Counted from the stretch's first letter, positions 29,649 to 41,998 are shown. The stretch: DNA of 64,000 bases from Asparagopsis taxiformis (GCA_030407315.1 JALQPE010000917.1:28249-92248), one strand, 5' to 3'. The notes: a model not told the origin generated them from the letters alone. Numbers and translations are program-made.

Positions 29649-31086
29649 GCTTAAGCCGCGGCTTAAATAACCTCCTGACGACCGTTGTCGTAATACCCGC
29701 TGGCAGATTCACGAGATGGCCGCGGCCTGCGTGCGTATCACGCTGATTCGAAACACACCCGCGTGGTGGAATTGGACACTGCATTCGATTGCAGGAAACG
29801 CCTGAGTGAGGCATTGACGCACGGTGCCAACCGGCGGGCCCAGATGATTACGAAGAGCCAGAGCGCATGCGCGCGCTCCGGCGCCGTGGCCAACCGATCT
29901 GCCAACCGGGCCGCATACGTTTAAACGAGGTTTTTCGGGACAACTGCCACGTCTGCAGTTGTACCCGAAAAGGCGCCAGGCCCCGTGTCTCAGGCGCGTC
30001 CTGACGGGCCACGCGTGGCCGGGACGTCCACGTGTGGGGGTGGGGCTGTGTAGTATAAGTGGCCAATTCGAAACTGGAAAATATTTACGATTTCCGCGGA
30101 ATTCGAATTTCGGCGGACCCGAGCGATAACAGCAATGTACGAACATTGCTGGCGCGTGCGCGCGCAACCGGCACACGTGTGCACCGAACGAACTGGCACG
30201 CGGCCAACGGACCAACGGGTCCACACGCGCGACCCACAAGGTCCTTTCCCATTCAGGGACGTTACGAGCAGTGTTTACACTGTAATGCGATGCCATCGTA
30301 GCTAAATAGGTATTGGCATCGTGCCGGGAGGGAAAGGGGACAATTAACGATCGGGCAACGTGCTCTAGTCTACGACTGACTTCTACGTTTTACGTTTACG
30401 TTTACGCCTAACGAGGCTTAGTCTCCGTCGAGCTGCGTACTCCCTGTCCATTGCCACACGTGAGGCTGATCGCGTGTCGTGCCTACGGGTTTGGTTGAGA
30501 GCGCCTCCGGTGACGTGCCAACTCGTTTGTTGACGTAATCCTCGCGTGGATTGTTGCGTCTTGACGCCCGTGTCTACTCGCTAACCTACTCTCTACCTTC
30601 TACCTTTCTACCAATACAGTCAAACACCAGCGGGTGGCACTGTTTCGTCGTCTCGTTCGAAGGACAGCGTGTCCACTGGCTCGTACCAGGTACTCTAGAA
30701 CTAACTACCACACTGAGGTAGTATGAGGACTGGTTATACGAAATCTGTACGGTAGAGCAGAAAAGTAGGTATAGAATGGAGGTGTGCACCGTGGAAGCGG
30801 GGATAGGTAGCTGAAAATTCGTGCTAGAGTGGTATTGGGGGTGTTTGAGGTACAGTACGGGGGAGGTGAGCACCAACTGGAAGGGGGTGTGAGCGAGAGG
30901 AAGAAAAAATTAAAGACAAAATTGGAGTCGACCGACAAGGAAAAATAGAGTGGTCGCCGTGATGGATGCGGACATCCATGTCGAGCACGGCGGCAGAAAT
31001 TTCTGGGCTCGAAATTTTTGAATTTCTGAACCGGCGCCCGTCCTAGGTGGACATAGACATGGTGGAAGTCCATCCCGAGGGGGACA
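29649..31086. other. GC-rich block, possible LTR or old element, no gene
   Basis: 29.65-30.6 kb is clearly richer in G+C than its neighbours and abruptly truncates the methyltransferase relic. It contains AGTATAAGTGG (TATA-like) at ~30,050 and pyrimidine-rich tracts near 30,590-30,610. The composition and sharp edge suggest an inserted LTR or element, but no matching partner copy is in the window. 30.6-31.09 kb looks like further repeat debris with GGACATCC-type motifs. Confidence 0.35.
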
Positions 31087-31089
31087 TCC

Positions 31090-31348
31090 CCCAGTAAGCC
31101 TTAAAGATGTACCAAAGATGGCCGCATGATGTACCTATGACATGCATGGTGTTCCTCTGATGTACGGATAAGGATCATTTGCTCTTCAGCTGATGGCTGC
31201 ATAGCGATACACCAATGATGGACGGGAGATGTCCATACGCTCATCTCCCGGACATCAGCGAAGTATCTCTTGCGTACAGTAGAGATATCACGTACATCAT
31301 TGGTTCATCTAAAGCATATCAGGGGTACATATTCCTTTTCTTATAGGG
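31090..31348 (+). mobile_element. 259-bp MITE, copy 1
   Basis: Starts CCCAGTAAGCC and ends CTTATAGGG. Flanked by a 3-bp duplication TCC (31087-31089; 31349-31351). The ends form only a short imperfect inverted repeat (CCCAGTAAG / CCCTATAAG). The interior has repeated GATGTAC words and a hairpin CGGGAGATG...CATCTCCCG. Shares a T variant (GATGTACCTATGAC) with copy 2. Confidence 0.92.
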
Positions 31349-31351
31349 TCC

Positions 31352-31505
31352 GTGGTACTAGAAACAATGAATGTCGTCCTAGTAATACTAGACGTACTAG
31401 ACCGCATGGACGTCCGGTTCTAGGCGGACATCCAAAAATACTGGAGAACATGGACGTCCGCCTAGTAATACTAGGTGTACTAGACGTTGTGGACGTCCGC
31501 GTCCA
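31352..31505. repeat. Palindrome-rich tandem repeat around MITE copy 1
   Basis: CCTAGTAATACTAG occurs at 31378-31391 and 31461-31474, each followed by GTACTAGAC. GGACGTCC palindromes occur near 31408, 31452 and 31491. Similar GGACAT/CCTAGG words occur left of the MITE (31,030-31,085). It appears to be an older fold-back element into which the MITE inserted. Confidence 0.6.
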
Positions 31506-32211
31506 TTTCCGAGAACACAGACGACAATTCAAATACCCCTGCCTCTGACCTCGTTCGCCGTTCCAGCCTTACGGTTCCCGCCAAAAGCTCATAGTGACCT
31601 TTTCCCGTGTTCGGCAGTCTGAGGGGAGCAAAGGAGAGCTTCCAGGAATACTACCCCACAGCAAAGCTCGGGGATGTATGTTCACTATTCCATGCCAGTC
31701 TTGCAAGCTTGGAGCAAGTTTCAGCATCGCCTGGACGTATTTTATTTCTGATTTTGCACGATAGGACCACAAGTCGAGGTCAAGGGTACTATCTACGAGG
31801 TCCATTCTGGATAGCCAGGAAATAATTTCGGCAATCACGAATACAAATGCCTCCCGAACCTTCCATTGGGTAACTAGGTACACGACTCGTCCATTTCGTC
31901 AGATACGGCTTCCCCCTGTAAACAACTAAGAGGAGCCGCGATTCGCTTCACCCATTCGAACGTTAATGTCGCACAAAGAGGACAACCTCCTGGAAGATTT
32001 CTATGGTGATCAGAATACTGCCGCTACAGGTCTTTGTGATGGACTGCGCCAAAATGAAACTGATGAACCTCTAGGTGAATAACCAAATTGTCAAGGATAC
32101 CTGCGGGTGTAAGCTCGCGTAAAGAAGGGAAACCCATTCTGAAGCAGGACTCCATTCGCCAAAAACACCAAACAAGGGAGTAGCCGTTTAGCAAGGAGGT
32201 GATAGACAAGA
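31506..32211. other. Spacer between MITE copies 1 and 2
   Basis: About 700 bp without a confident gene. A minus-strand frame (31569-31883) and the sequence near 32,024-32,210 read like decayed coding DNA, possibly continuing across MITE copy 2 into 32,471-32,716, but no family is recognised. Confidence 0.35.
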
Positions 32212-32470
32212 CCCAGTAAGCCTTAAAGATGTACCAAAGATGGCCGCATGATGTACCTATGACATGCATGGTGTTCCTCTGATGTACGGATAAGGATCAT
32301 TTGCTCTTCAGCTGATGGCTGCATAGCGATACACCAATGATGGACGGGAGATGTCCATACGCTCATCTCCCGGACATCAGCGAAGTATCTCTTGCGTACA
32401 GTAGAGATATCACGTACATCATTGGTTCATCTAAAGCATATCAGGGGTACATATTCCTTTTCTTATAGGG
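32212..32470 (+). mobile_element. 259-bp MITE, copy 2
   Basis: Same termini and length as copy 1, nearly identical. AAGA lies on both sides (32208-32211; 32471-32474), so the duplication is AAG plus one extra matching base, or 4 bp here. Confidence 0.9.
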
Positions 32471-33037
32471 AAGAGATGATACCGCAGAAGTGAAATATAC
32501 CATCTGCCAGGGTGCTCCTCGGAAGTTCCCAGGTATTTTTTGCTTCCCACTCACTGTATTAACGATAAATATTGGAACCAAAAGTTTAATTTTTCGATGT
32601 TGGATATGGGAAACCCAAACTTTTGTGAAATTTCTGTCTTCTTCATAACCAGGGGGATGTGTAGCGCAATACGCCTTAAACGAGTAGCACTCTGAATTTT
32701 GTCTAGATCTATTCATTGGGATATCACTGACAGTCTGTCCACAGAAAATTATTTATTTCAAATATTGTAATTTATTTTAGATTTAGCTATTTATTTGTAT
32801 ATTAGTTTACTTTAGGACTTTTCAGGGTCTTATTCACCCGGGGCCGACCCCAGTGGTCATATCTATACCAATTGTATTTAGTTTTCGGCCCTTGGGATTG
32901 TAAAGTACCCAAAAGTTGGCTGCTAGAGAATTACCCACCTTTTCTGCATATTTCACTTGGTCTGTGACTGTGGTTCAATACGCGTGGCGCGCTTCCGGTC
33001 CCCGATGACAACCGTTGGTTCATTAGTGCAGTGACCG
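32471..33037. other. Spacer, partly very AT-rich
   Basis: The minus strand of 32,470-32,716 has an open frame of unknown type (MNRSRQNSECYSFKAYC) that runs into MITE copy 2. 32,740-32,830 is extremely AT-rich. No other feature seen. Confidence 0.35.
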
Positions 33038-33117
33038 CAGGAGTTCTCATTGAATGAGAACTCCTGACGAAAAAAGGGGTGGAAAGAGGAATTTCCTCTT
33101 TCCACCCCCTTTTTTCG
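33038..33117. repeat. Twin-hairpin structure A (80 bp)
   Basis: Two adjacent palindromes. 33038-33066 has perfect 13-bp arms (CAGGAGTTCTCAT) around TGA. 33068-33117 has arms of about 24 bp (CGAAAAAAGGGGTGGAAAG...) with one extra base. Total span is exactly 80 bp, the same as structure B at 34401-34480. Confidence 0.85.
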
Positions 33118-34400
33118 TTTCTTCCTTCCGTTTGGTTCGTATGCTACGTTGGTATGATCTTTCGTTCTGTTTTTCTCACCCCTACCGGACTTCGGCCCAC
33201 GAACGCCCACTTCTGCGCAATCCTGTGTCATTGTCCTGATACTGGTTCATCGGCTGTGGCCTTCCGACACACTCCGCGGCCTACAGCCCATCATCCACCG
33301 AGCTCCTCTCTCCCCGTTCTGAAGTACTAGATCGGAGATTGGCAGTGGACTGTGGGCCCCCCCTTTTCCCATGCAAGTTTGTGACCGCCCGAGGTTACAC
33401 CCATCTAAGGCTCCACCTTCGCACAAAGTTTGCTCAGCCATCGTATCCTGACTTGTCTTCTTTCTTTCTCTTTTCTCCCCTTTGGGCTCACATTGTGCCC
33501 AGTGAACCATTTCTCTTCCCCTCTTGGTTCAAATCTACCTATTGGACCACCATTTTGGTAACCATGACTCGTTGCTACCTTTTCGTTCTCTCGAGTTCCT
33601 CAGTAACCAAAACCGGATACTCCTCGAACTTCAGAAGTGACTGAATCCATCAGATTCTTACAGAGCACGACAGTGACCAATCTCCATATATAAAGTATGA
33701 TGGATGACACCCTGCTACTTGTTCTATCTTAAGCTATGTAATGATGTAGTGGCGCTGCTACCCATGTTGAGGACGTCTACTGGACACCCTGCAGCACAGC
33801 AGCTAGCTATGCTACGCCATTATGGGCCGCATACAGCTACTCTACCGCATAGCAAGGGACTCTTTGGGTTGCACCACCTAGGAGGCGGAAATCACGTCCA
33901 GTTCTTCCCATTCAAGTAATATAAGAAGCATCCTCTCCTTAGTTGAAAACAGAGGCAGAACGACATCGCCGATATTCCTAGCCTTCCAACTCCTCCCCAT
34001 TCAAGCTATAAAAACGTGCAAGTATCTACAAAACGCAGAAATTTCAGTGGCAAAACACCGCATTGGTTAACTAGAATAGTATTATTGGGCATGATATTGG
34101 GAATATCTGTGTATGTACAGTTGGTGATGAAGAGAGTTTTGAAACCTAAAAATTTTGGAGAGCTGGCTGGAGAAGAGATTGTAGATGATAACAATTTATA
34201 TACGGATGAAGAAGATAAATGTAGGACATGTCGGTAAAATGGTGTAGACACTGAATATGAATTCTGAGGTGCATACACTGTGGAAGAAATGGAACTTCAT
34301 AGACCATTCGTAGAAATCGAAGCATTATGTATAGTCTGGGCAGGGTGATATGATAGCTGTACAAAGCTCTTCAACACTCTCTTTGAGACATTCATTTAAC
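33118..34400. other. Sequence between the two twin-hairpins
   Basis: 1,283 bp without a recognisable gene. A short frame at 34016-34237 ends acidic (AGEEIVDDNNLYTDEED), and in-frame-looking acidic sequence also follows structure B (DIDIEWEYFWEALNEN near 34,500). This may be a decayed coding region interrupted by structure B. Confidence 0.35.
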
Positions 34401-34480
34401 GGAAACACCGAATTCGGTGTTTCCGCGGCTGCAGGAGTTTAAGCATCCCGTTAACGGGATGCTTAAACTTCTGCAGCCGC
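34401..34480. repeat. Twin-hairpin structure B (80 bp)
   Basis: 34401-34424 is a perfect 24-bp palindrome centred on GAATTC (arm GGAAACACCGAA). 34425-34480 is a 56-bp palindrome with 28-bp arms, no loop, one mismatch, centred on GTTAAC. It contains CAGGAGTT, also found in structure A. Confidence 0.88.
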
Positions 34481-34663
34481 GATACTAGGGCGGCAAGTAT
34501 GATATCGATATTGAGTGGGAATACTTTTGGGAGGCATTGAATGAGAATAGTTACAACGATGAGGTGAAAGCGTCCTGAACGCTGAGCGTAAAGTGTCTTT
34601 TAAGGGTCGCCTCCTAACAGTATACTAAGACGCATGCGAAAATTGACGAATAACTTATATATT

Positions 34664-34744
34664 TGCAGTATCACATCCATTACAAATAGACGGCCGGCAC
34701 CGCCACAACAAATAAACAGAGCCAGAGCTCACAGTTCTCACCAC
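34664..34744 (+). repeat. Short repeat at the 5' side of the copia element
   Basis: TGCAGTATCACATCC to TTCTCACCAC, about 80 bp, recurs at 42611-42690. It lies ~285 bp upstream of the copia gag start and may be the end of its LTR, but the boundaries could not be fixed and no matching copy was found just after pol. Confidence 0.5.
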
Positions 34745-35603
34745 CGTTTATCGGCCCAGCACGCTCTAAACGCGCTTTCATCCCTTCCGCCCGCCCAACC
34801 GTTTGGTTTTTTCGGCGACGCTCACCCCACCGACAGAAGCATCCTGGTGACGCATATTCCGCCAACGCAGATCAGCATTCCTATTCTGACCCAGTGACGC
34901 TAGTCCCACTGACACACATCATCCGGCGACAACCAATTCCGCTGACACAATTGCCTAGCCTTGCATATTTCGCGAACTACACAACCCTGCGCAGAATTTC
35001 TTGAATCTCTACTCGCCTTAGCACCCTCATGGCAGAAATTCCCAGTCAAACTACCCCTCCCGTGATCCACCAAGTGGAAATTCCCCCACTAACGTCCACA
35101 AATTACATTGCTTGGAAACTGAGTGTGGAACATGTCGCCAGAGCTCAGGGAATCCTGCAATATCTCTACGCCCCTATTCCTCCCACCCAATCCCAATCCA
35201 AAACTCATAACACAAACCTCACCTCCTCAAACGCAAATCATAGGCGATCAAATGGTCTGCTAGTCACTCCGTCACTGAATATGTCCGCCAGCATACAGAA
35301 GTTCGCCAACTGATGATCAGGGCTGACTACCCCAACATCTCTGATGAGCAGACTACAGTTTCCTTCCTACTAGAAGGGCTGGAAGGCCATCCATACAGTA
35401 CCACTTTCCTCCAAAACCTTTCCATCCATTCAGACCTTCACCCAAATCATCCTTTTATAAAATGTATACAATGGATCAAATCATCGCGATGATGGCACGG
35501 CAAAACGAAATCACTAGGCTCGTAACACCTTCTCCTTATCCCATCCTGCGTCCGAACTTTGATTCAAGTAATGCGCAACCTTCACATTCACGACCATCAC
35601 CTC

Positions 35604-35862
35604 CCCAGTAAGCCTTAAAGATGTACCAAAGATGGCCGCATGATGAACCTATGACATGCATGGTGTTCCTCTGATGTACGGATAAGGATCATTTGCTCTT
35701 CAGCTGATGGCTGCATAGCGATACACCAATGATGGACGGGAGATGTCCATACGCTCATCTCCCGGACATCAGCGAAGTATCTCTTGCGTACAGTAGAGAT
35801 ATCACGTACATCATTGGTTCATCTAAAGCATATCAGGGGTACATATTCCTTTTCTTATAGGG
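35604..35862 (+). mobile_element. 259-bp MITE, copy 3 (inside copia gag)
   Basis: Same termini as copies 1 and 2. TSD CTC (35601-35603; 35863-35865). Carries the A variant (GATGAACCTATGAC) shared with copy 4. Confidence 0.92.
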
Positions 35863-36007
35863 CTCGCCTCCACCGTCATTCCATGCCAAAATAAACTCAT
35901 GTCTTTCGAATGGACAACAACCTACCACCCCCACGCGACCACTCCCGCCCATGGTGTGTACTCCATGGCAGTCCTCATCATTCCACGGAAAGCTGCAAAG
36001 CTCGGAA

Positions 36008-36266
36008 CCCTATAAGAAAAGGAATATGTACCCCTGATATGCTTTAGATGAACCAATGATGTACGTGATATCTCTACTGTACGCAAGAGATACTTCGCTG
36101 ATGTCCGGGAGATGAGCGTATGGACATCTCCCGTCCATCATTGGTGTATCGCTATGCAGCCATCAGCTGAAGAGCAAATGATCCTTATCCGTACATCAGA
36201 GGAACACCATGCATGTCATAGGTTCATCATGCGGCCATCTTTGGTACATCTTTAAGGCTTACTGGG
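36008..36266 (-). mobile_element. 259-bp MITE, copy 4 (inverted, inside copia gag)
   Basis: Reverse orientation, CCCTATAAG at the left and CTTACTGGG at the right. TSD GAA (36005-36007; 36267-36269). Together with copy 3 it forms a 259-bp inverted repeat around 145 bp of copia gag. Confidence 0.92.
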
Positions 36267-39200
36267 GAAGCTCCATCTCACACGCAGAACTCCCAAGTTA
36301 GAAAGGCCGAACCATCTGCTGCAACCTCAGGCACACGCGAATATCGAAACCTTCAAAACCTCTCGTCATGACCACCAAACCCCCTACCCCCGCGTTCCAA
36401 TACGAGCCTGACAATGACAGCTCCCAAAGCGTAAGTCACTTGCAATATGATACATTCCTGCTTGATTCTGGTGCTAACATCACCCACCTTACACATGCAC
36501 CCCCAGGAATGAGCCGGCAGTCCTCGACTACACTGACAGCAGACAGCCGTAAATCAGAGATCACGCACCGTGACATGATGTCCCTTCCTATCGATGACCG
36601 CACATCCCTTCCACCACTCGAGGCCGTTGTAGCTCCCACCCTACGCACCAACCTCATCTCAGTCGGCGAAATCACTAAAACACACGAAGTTCTTTTCACG
36701 TATGATTATGCCTACATTACTTCTCGCTCCTCACAGCCCCACCCAGACTCCATCCTTGCTGCTGTGCCTCGCACATCTCAAGGCCTGTATCAAACTCGCC
36801 CACAATCGAAGACTCCCCTCCTTCAACCCACTTCACTAGCAGCGCGAACGTTCCGCCCACGTCTGAAAAATTCCAAAAAACCCCCATCGTGGTGCCAGGA
36901 AACTCTCCTCTCCCTCCCCGCCTCCCTCAACACCAATCCAGAAATCCCTTCCCTTCCGGCACAAAAATATTCAGAAACCGTCACGCAAATCAACTCTTCA
37001 TCGCCCAACAACAACCCATGCTTATCCACCACCCAAAATCCACATCCTCCCTTCCATCCACCAATCAGGACTACTATCACTGGCACATCAAACTCAATCA
37101 TATACACCCGGCTAAACTACACCACATGGCTAAACAAAACCTTGTCCCAAATCTACCGAAGACTCTCCTTCGCACCCCTCCGAAATTCACCTGCTCTGGT
37201 TGTGCAGTTGGAAAAATGGCTGCTGCCCCGTTCCGCCGCCATCCACGCACCGATCCTATCGGCTCACATCTCCATATAGACATATGCGTCCCTATGCCAA
37301 TCAACTCTCTCAACAATAATCTCTATTTCATCACCCTACTTGACCAGGGCAGCCGATTCCTCACACTCAAATGCGCACCGACCGAATCAAGCGCAGCTGC
37401 GTGCATCCGCGAGCACATTGAAAACATGCACCAAAAAACACTACACCGCATCAGACACCTTACATCCGACAATGCTCGCGAGTTCTACTCTCGCCAACCT
37501 ACAGACTTCTACAACTTGTATTGCCTTGAAGGCAAACCACATTGCAACTCATTGCAAGATTCCACACACGTCCCAGGAGAATGCACTTTCAAAACGCATT
37601 AACAGGACTATTATGAACACTGCTCGAGCTAATCTACTCTCATTCGGCTTACCCCTGGAACTATGGGATTACGCGGCACTTCTGCCACCGATACGTACAA
37701 TCATACGCCACACCATTCCACACAGCAGCTCCCAGGAACCATGTGGTATGATTCCACCCCAAATGTACACTCCATCCTTCTGTTTGGAACTGCAGGATAC
37801 ACACGCGACCCCTCTCCACTCAATAAGCTCCAGCCGCGCTCCTTCCTATGCCATTTCATAGGCCGGTGCGATTACCGTCACTATTATCTACAATCCAAAA
37901 TCCCAAGCGGTCACCAGAGGTCGTGCCCGGACTTCCACCCTTACAATCCGCTACCGACCCACGCGAACAATTGCAACAGCACTAAATTCATCATCTGCAC
38001 CATTCACCGAGCCCAAATCGTTAAAAGAAGCGCGTATCTCCCTGGGCGCTCTCGAGTGGCAAGCATCTTGGAATCATGAACTTGATACTCTCGAGCACCG
38101 AGGCACAATCACCTACATTGACAAATCTAAGCTGCCGCCCCACACAAAACTGTTACCAGTCACGACAGTACTCAAATTAAAACGCGACAAGCTCGGAAAC
38201 CCTAAATCTCGCAAATTGCGATGTACTGTCCACGGAGATCGTGGGGTTCCGTGCCTTCACTACGAACCTACCGACCTATCGAGTCTGGTTGCAAGCCGCG
38301 ACACCATTCACTCAGCATTAGCCCTAGCTGCCGCCAATAACTACTCAGCCCTGCACTGGGATTTTGAGTCTGCGTTTTTCCATGAACGCTTCACTGAAGA
38401 ACGTCAAATATACCTTCATCAACCCCACTGCTTCGACGGCTCCGTCAAATATCCGTACCATGCCGCCCTTCTCACTGGAAATATGTACGGCTGTAAACAA
38501 GCCTGCAAAACATTTACTGAGACCTCTCTCAGTTCCTTATCTCCATCCATTTTCAACGCATACCGTCAGACCCGTGCTCATTTTTATACCGCGACCCTGA
38601 CAACAACTCTCACTTTATACTCGTCTTCTTTACTAACCATATTCCTCTCGCTACGCGTGCTCGCACCTCTCTTTCCAAAAGTTACAAATTCAAAGACCTG
38701 GGTACAGTGCAGCACATAATTGGATGGAAGGTTGATCACTCAGCAACCGGTATAAGCATATCTCAACCAGGCTATATTGCCTCTGTTCTCGATCGTTTCC
38801 GTATGAGTGACGCCAAAACCTTCTCTTCCCCTATAGCATCAGAGCTCCTAACCCAAATCTCACCACCTCCAAAACCCCTCGATACATCCTGATTCGACTA
38901 CAAAAGCCTAATTGGCTCCCTTCGCTACTTATCTCATTCCACTCGTCCTGACATATCCTTCATTGTTGGAATGCTTGGACGTTCCGCGCATAATCTGACT
39001 ACGTACGATTGTACAGCCGCATTACGATTAGTACGCTACCTCAAACTTACCATTAGTTATGGTATCACTTACAACCGGAAACTGACAACAGGGTTAACGG
39101 CATATTCCGATTCAGATTTCGCAGCCTGCCCTCAAATTAGAAGCTCTACCTCGGGCTGTATACTGTTCTACAATGACTCTCCCATCGCATAGCTATCTCG

Positions 39201-39560
39201 GCGCCAACAGAACGTGTCCTCATCAACCTTCGTGGCAGAGTATATCGCAGCTTTTCACACTACTCAACTGGTCGAAACTATCAGCGGTTTCTTTACCCAC
39301 ACGGCTCACCATGACAACAAGCCAATCCCGCTCTTTATCGACAATACGGAAGCACTCAAAACAGCTACGGCAAAATACCCTACACCGAAGTCCAGACACG
39401 TCGACGTAAAATATCACTGGATCCGAGAAAAAAATTGATCAAGGACTGATTTCTCCGAGACACGTCCCCAGTGACAAAATAACGTTGCAGACCTTCTCCC
39501 CAAAGCTCTGAAGTCAACTCAATTCACCGCCAAACTTCCACTTCTCCGACTGACAGTACC

Positions 39561-40752
39561 TCCAGCGCGCAGCGACTGACGAACAACTTCTTTTTTACGC
39601 GCCAAAGCTACTGTCCGTCTCTAACGAATAACTTACATGTCGTAGCTAGATTCCTACAGGGTCCCCAGCCTCGGTAGCGAGGTGAGCGGTAGAGCAAACG
39701 AATCCAAAAGATTCACGCTGCGTTCGCGTTGGCGCTAAGCTAATAATCCACGTTAAGTGGGGGGTGCTCACGCGCTGGGCGTATCGATGGAGCGAGGGAC
39801 GTAAAATATAGAGCCACGAAGCTGTTGAGAGCGTTGTCTCAAGAGGGAATCTCGAACTGAGATAAACGGCAAGCCCGCGAGGTACTGTGTCAATGGGATC
39901 GTGAGTCTCAATAACTTTACGTTACCTTTTCAGGCTAGGCGCCCTCCGCTAGTCGGAGGGGCTTAAGTACTAGTAGTTAGTCTAAATAAAGCTACACTAT
40001 TGGCTATTGATTAGGATGTGCATGCGAGCTTCATGAACCCAAGTGGTTGTCCAATAGTATTGGTTGTAGCCGGATCGGCAGGTGCAAGATCATTAGACCG
40101 CAAACTCAGTTACCTAGACTTCAATTAAAGATCAAGTTATTTCCTAAATACGGAGTCATTTCGAGTAGAACTGTGTGATTTCCTATAAATATAGCTTTTG
40201 AGCACAGATTGACTCTTTCTCGAAAACACTCATTATTTTAGAAATTACGGAAAACCTAATCAAAAATTAAATATCTAAGAAAATTTCCAGATCTTGAGCA
40301 AACCCTTGCCACGCTGGTCTGCTGGATGACCTGTAACTTGTTGTTATATTATTGGCGAATAATCCAAAATCAGAAAGTGGTGCTCGGGCATTGGTCTCGA
40401 GTTCAAATCCACTGAGTTGCCTGGTCCTGGGTAAATGCTGTCATATGGATGACTTGTACTGGGGGGTGAAATGTGTGTACGGCACAAAGTTCGTTGCATT
40501 CGTCACGCATAAATCTCTCTGGTCCTCCAATTCATGCGCACTACTAGCCCCCTTACAGTACAACGAACGGCTCAACGCCATTTCCAACATTCAGCTTCCG
40601 CGATGGATCCAACAACTCTTTTCCCCCCAGGACATGTCAGATCTCCTAAACTATTTTTGATCAAATTTTTGTTTGGTATAACCCCAGGAGATCACTTATA
40701 GATATTTCTACCCTCATCTACTTGCTATCAATGCAGGTGGGCTGCAATCTAT
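39561..40752. other. Spacer between copia and Harbinger-like relics
   Basis: About 1.19 kb. AACGAATAACTTACAT at ~39,625 resembles ACGAATAACTTATAT just upstream of the copia 5' repeat, so part may be remnant LTR. A palindromic CCCTCCGCTAGTCGGAGGG lies near 39,950. No gene recognised. Confidence 0.4.
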
Positions 40753-41998
40753 CTAAATGATGTCATCACCATCCCCCTCCTCAAACTCCATTGTAAGCCT
40801 ACGCATAGTTCTACGGCTATAAGACCTCTGCGAATTGTGCCTCTTCTGTGCCCGCTGAGATACTATGTCATACAAGTAATTCTGAAGAGCATCATAGTAC
40901 GACAAATCTTCAGCACGAAGTGGGTTCAACTTGATATGCAGATTAGTCAGTGCAAGGCACATTTCAAATATCATATTGTAGCTGTCTTCCTTCCACCTGT
41001 ACTTGTTATTCATCACACCCCACAGGCTAGACAGACGACCGAAGAAATTTTCTACGAAGATGCGGTCACTTGAAATCTCATTGTTCATCTGTATTAGGCT
41101 CACTGAGGAAAAGGTCCCGACCGGTAGGCTTTTTCATCGGATGAATCAGCCTGATGTGATGCGCCGCTCCTTTATATCCCTTGTCCCTTAGTATTCCCCA
41201 CTGATCGGGATATTTAGCAACAAGATATCCATCATCTTCCACCTCGGATGATTCATTTTTCTGCAATGCCAGTTAATGAAATTCAAGGTTGTCATAAAAT
41301 ATATCAATGTCATTAATAGACCCTTCAAAGTGCGTAGTGCACTCAATGGCGAAGCCACGTGGAATAACTGAAACTTGAACCTTATACCCGTACAGCTTGT
41401 GCTTGTCGCTAAAGTATGGCTTAGATTCCTGTATATTTCCAGTTGGGCGATTCTTCTGCTGTAATGTGAAATCAGTGGCATACCTACAGTATGGAAATTT
41501 GGAAAACGTTTTTTTTTCAATATCTTTTTCCATACTGTATTTGGCCCTTATTTTAGCCACGAGCACCTTATAAAGCTCTCCTGACACCACTTTGAGGAAC
41601 CCCATGATAAGCTTCTGAAATTTTGGGCCCTTGATTTTGAACATCCTCCCCATGTAATCCCACGTGCCCCCGTGCTTGAGTACTGAAAGAGTCATGAACA
41701 AGACGTCCTTTGGTTCTTGGTCAGACTTGCGGCCTCTTCCAACGTTCCACTTGGACTTCACATGATTAGCAATAGTCTTCCAGAGAGATCCAAATTCGGA
41801 TGGTGTAAAATTTGTCATCTGTTTGATAGCTTCTGCGCTTTCTTCCTCGAAAAATCCATCCATCACGGGGCTGGATGACTTGTCTTCATCTGCGCTCTCT
41901 GGGCGCGGGCGGTCTTGGTACGCCGTAATTCGCTCCCTGCCCTCCTCAGATACTTCAGAAAGCATTCGCAAGGCGCGGGATTCATCGGAGGGTTGCAT
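40753..41998 (-). pseudogene. Harbinger/IS5-like DDE transposase, broken
   Basis: Starts at 41998 (MQPSDESRALRMLSEVSEEG). The catalytic domain shows YATDFTLQQKNRPTGN, YFSDKHKLYGYKVQVS and HFEGSINDIDIF, then, after an in-frame TAA at 41,273-41,275, KYPDQWGILRDKGYKG. After a frameshift near 41,090 comes FVENFFGRLSSLWG. The D-D-E residues fall in ATDFT, RDKGY and VENFFGR, as in DDE_Tnp_4/HARBI1-type enzymes. The C-terminus is acidic (EFEEGDGDD). Two lesions make this copy inactive. No clear TIR or TSD was located around it. Confidence 0.75.

Larger units (their letters stand above)
35029..39560 (+). pseudogene. Decayed Ty1/copia retrotransposon (gag-pol)
   Basis: Gag starts at 35029 (MAEIPSQTTPPVIHQVEIPP; STNYIAWKLSVE) and frameshifts near 35,220. 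A His/Cys knuckle remnant is near 35,940 (HHSTESC). Protease has DSGANITHL near 36,470. The pre-integrase zinc region is HIKLNHIHPAKLHH...CSGCAVGK near 37,080-37,210, followed by broken integrase. RT begins around 38,220 (WDFESAFFHERFTEERQ) and continues with ISQPGYIASVLDRF, then FDYKSLIGSLRYLS after an in-frame TGA at 38,890. RNase H has AYSDSDFAACP, and VDVKYHWIREK near 39,410. Order PR-IN-RT-RH is copia type. Many stops and frameshifts (including TAG near 39,190) and two MITEs in gag make it inactive. Confidence 0.85.

Noticed and set aside
29649..30620. A complete LTR
   Set aside because: Composition and edges are suggestive, but no second copy, target duplication or primer-binding site could be shown.
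33118..34400. A CRISPR-like or tandem-repeat array between the twin hairpins
   Set aside because: No regularly spaced repeat is present; only the flanking palindromes are repeated in form.
40390..40420. Another tRNA B-box-like GAGTTCAAATCC
   Set aside because: No A-box at the right distance and the T-stem does not pair.
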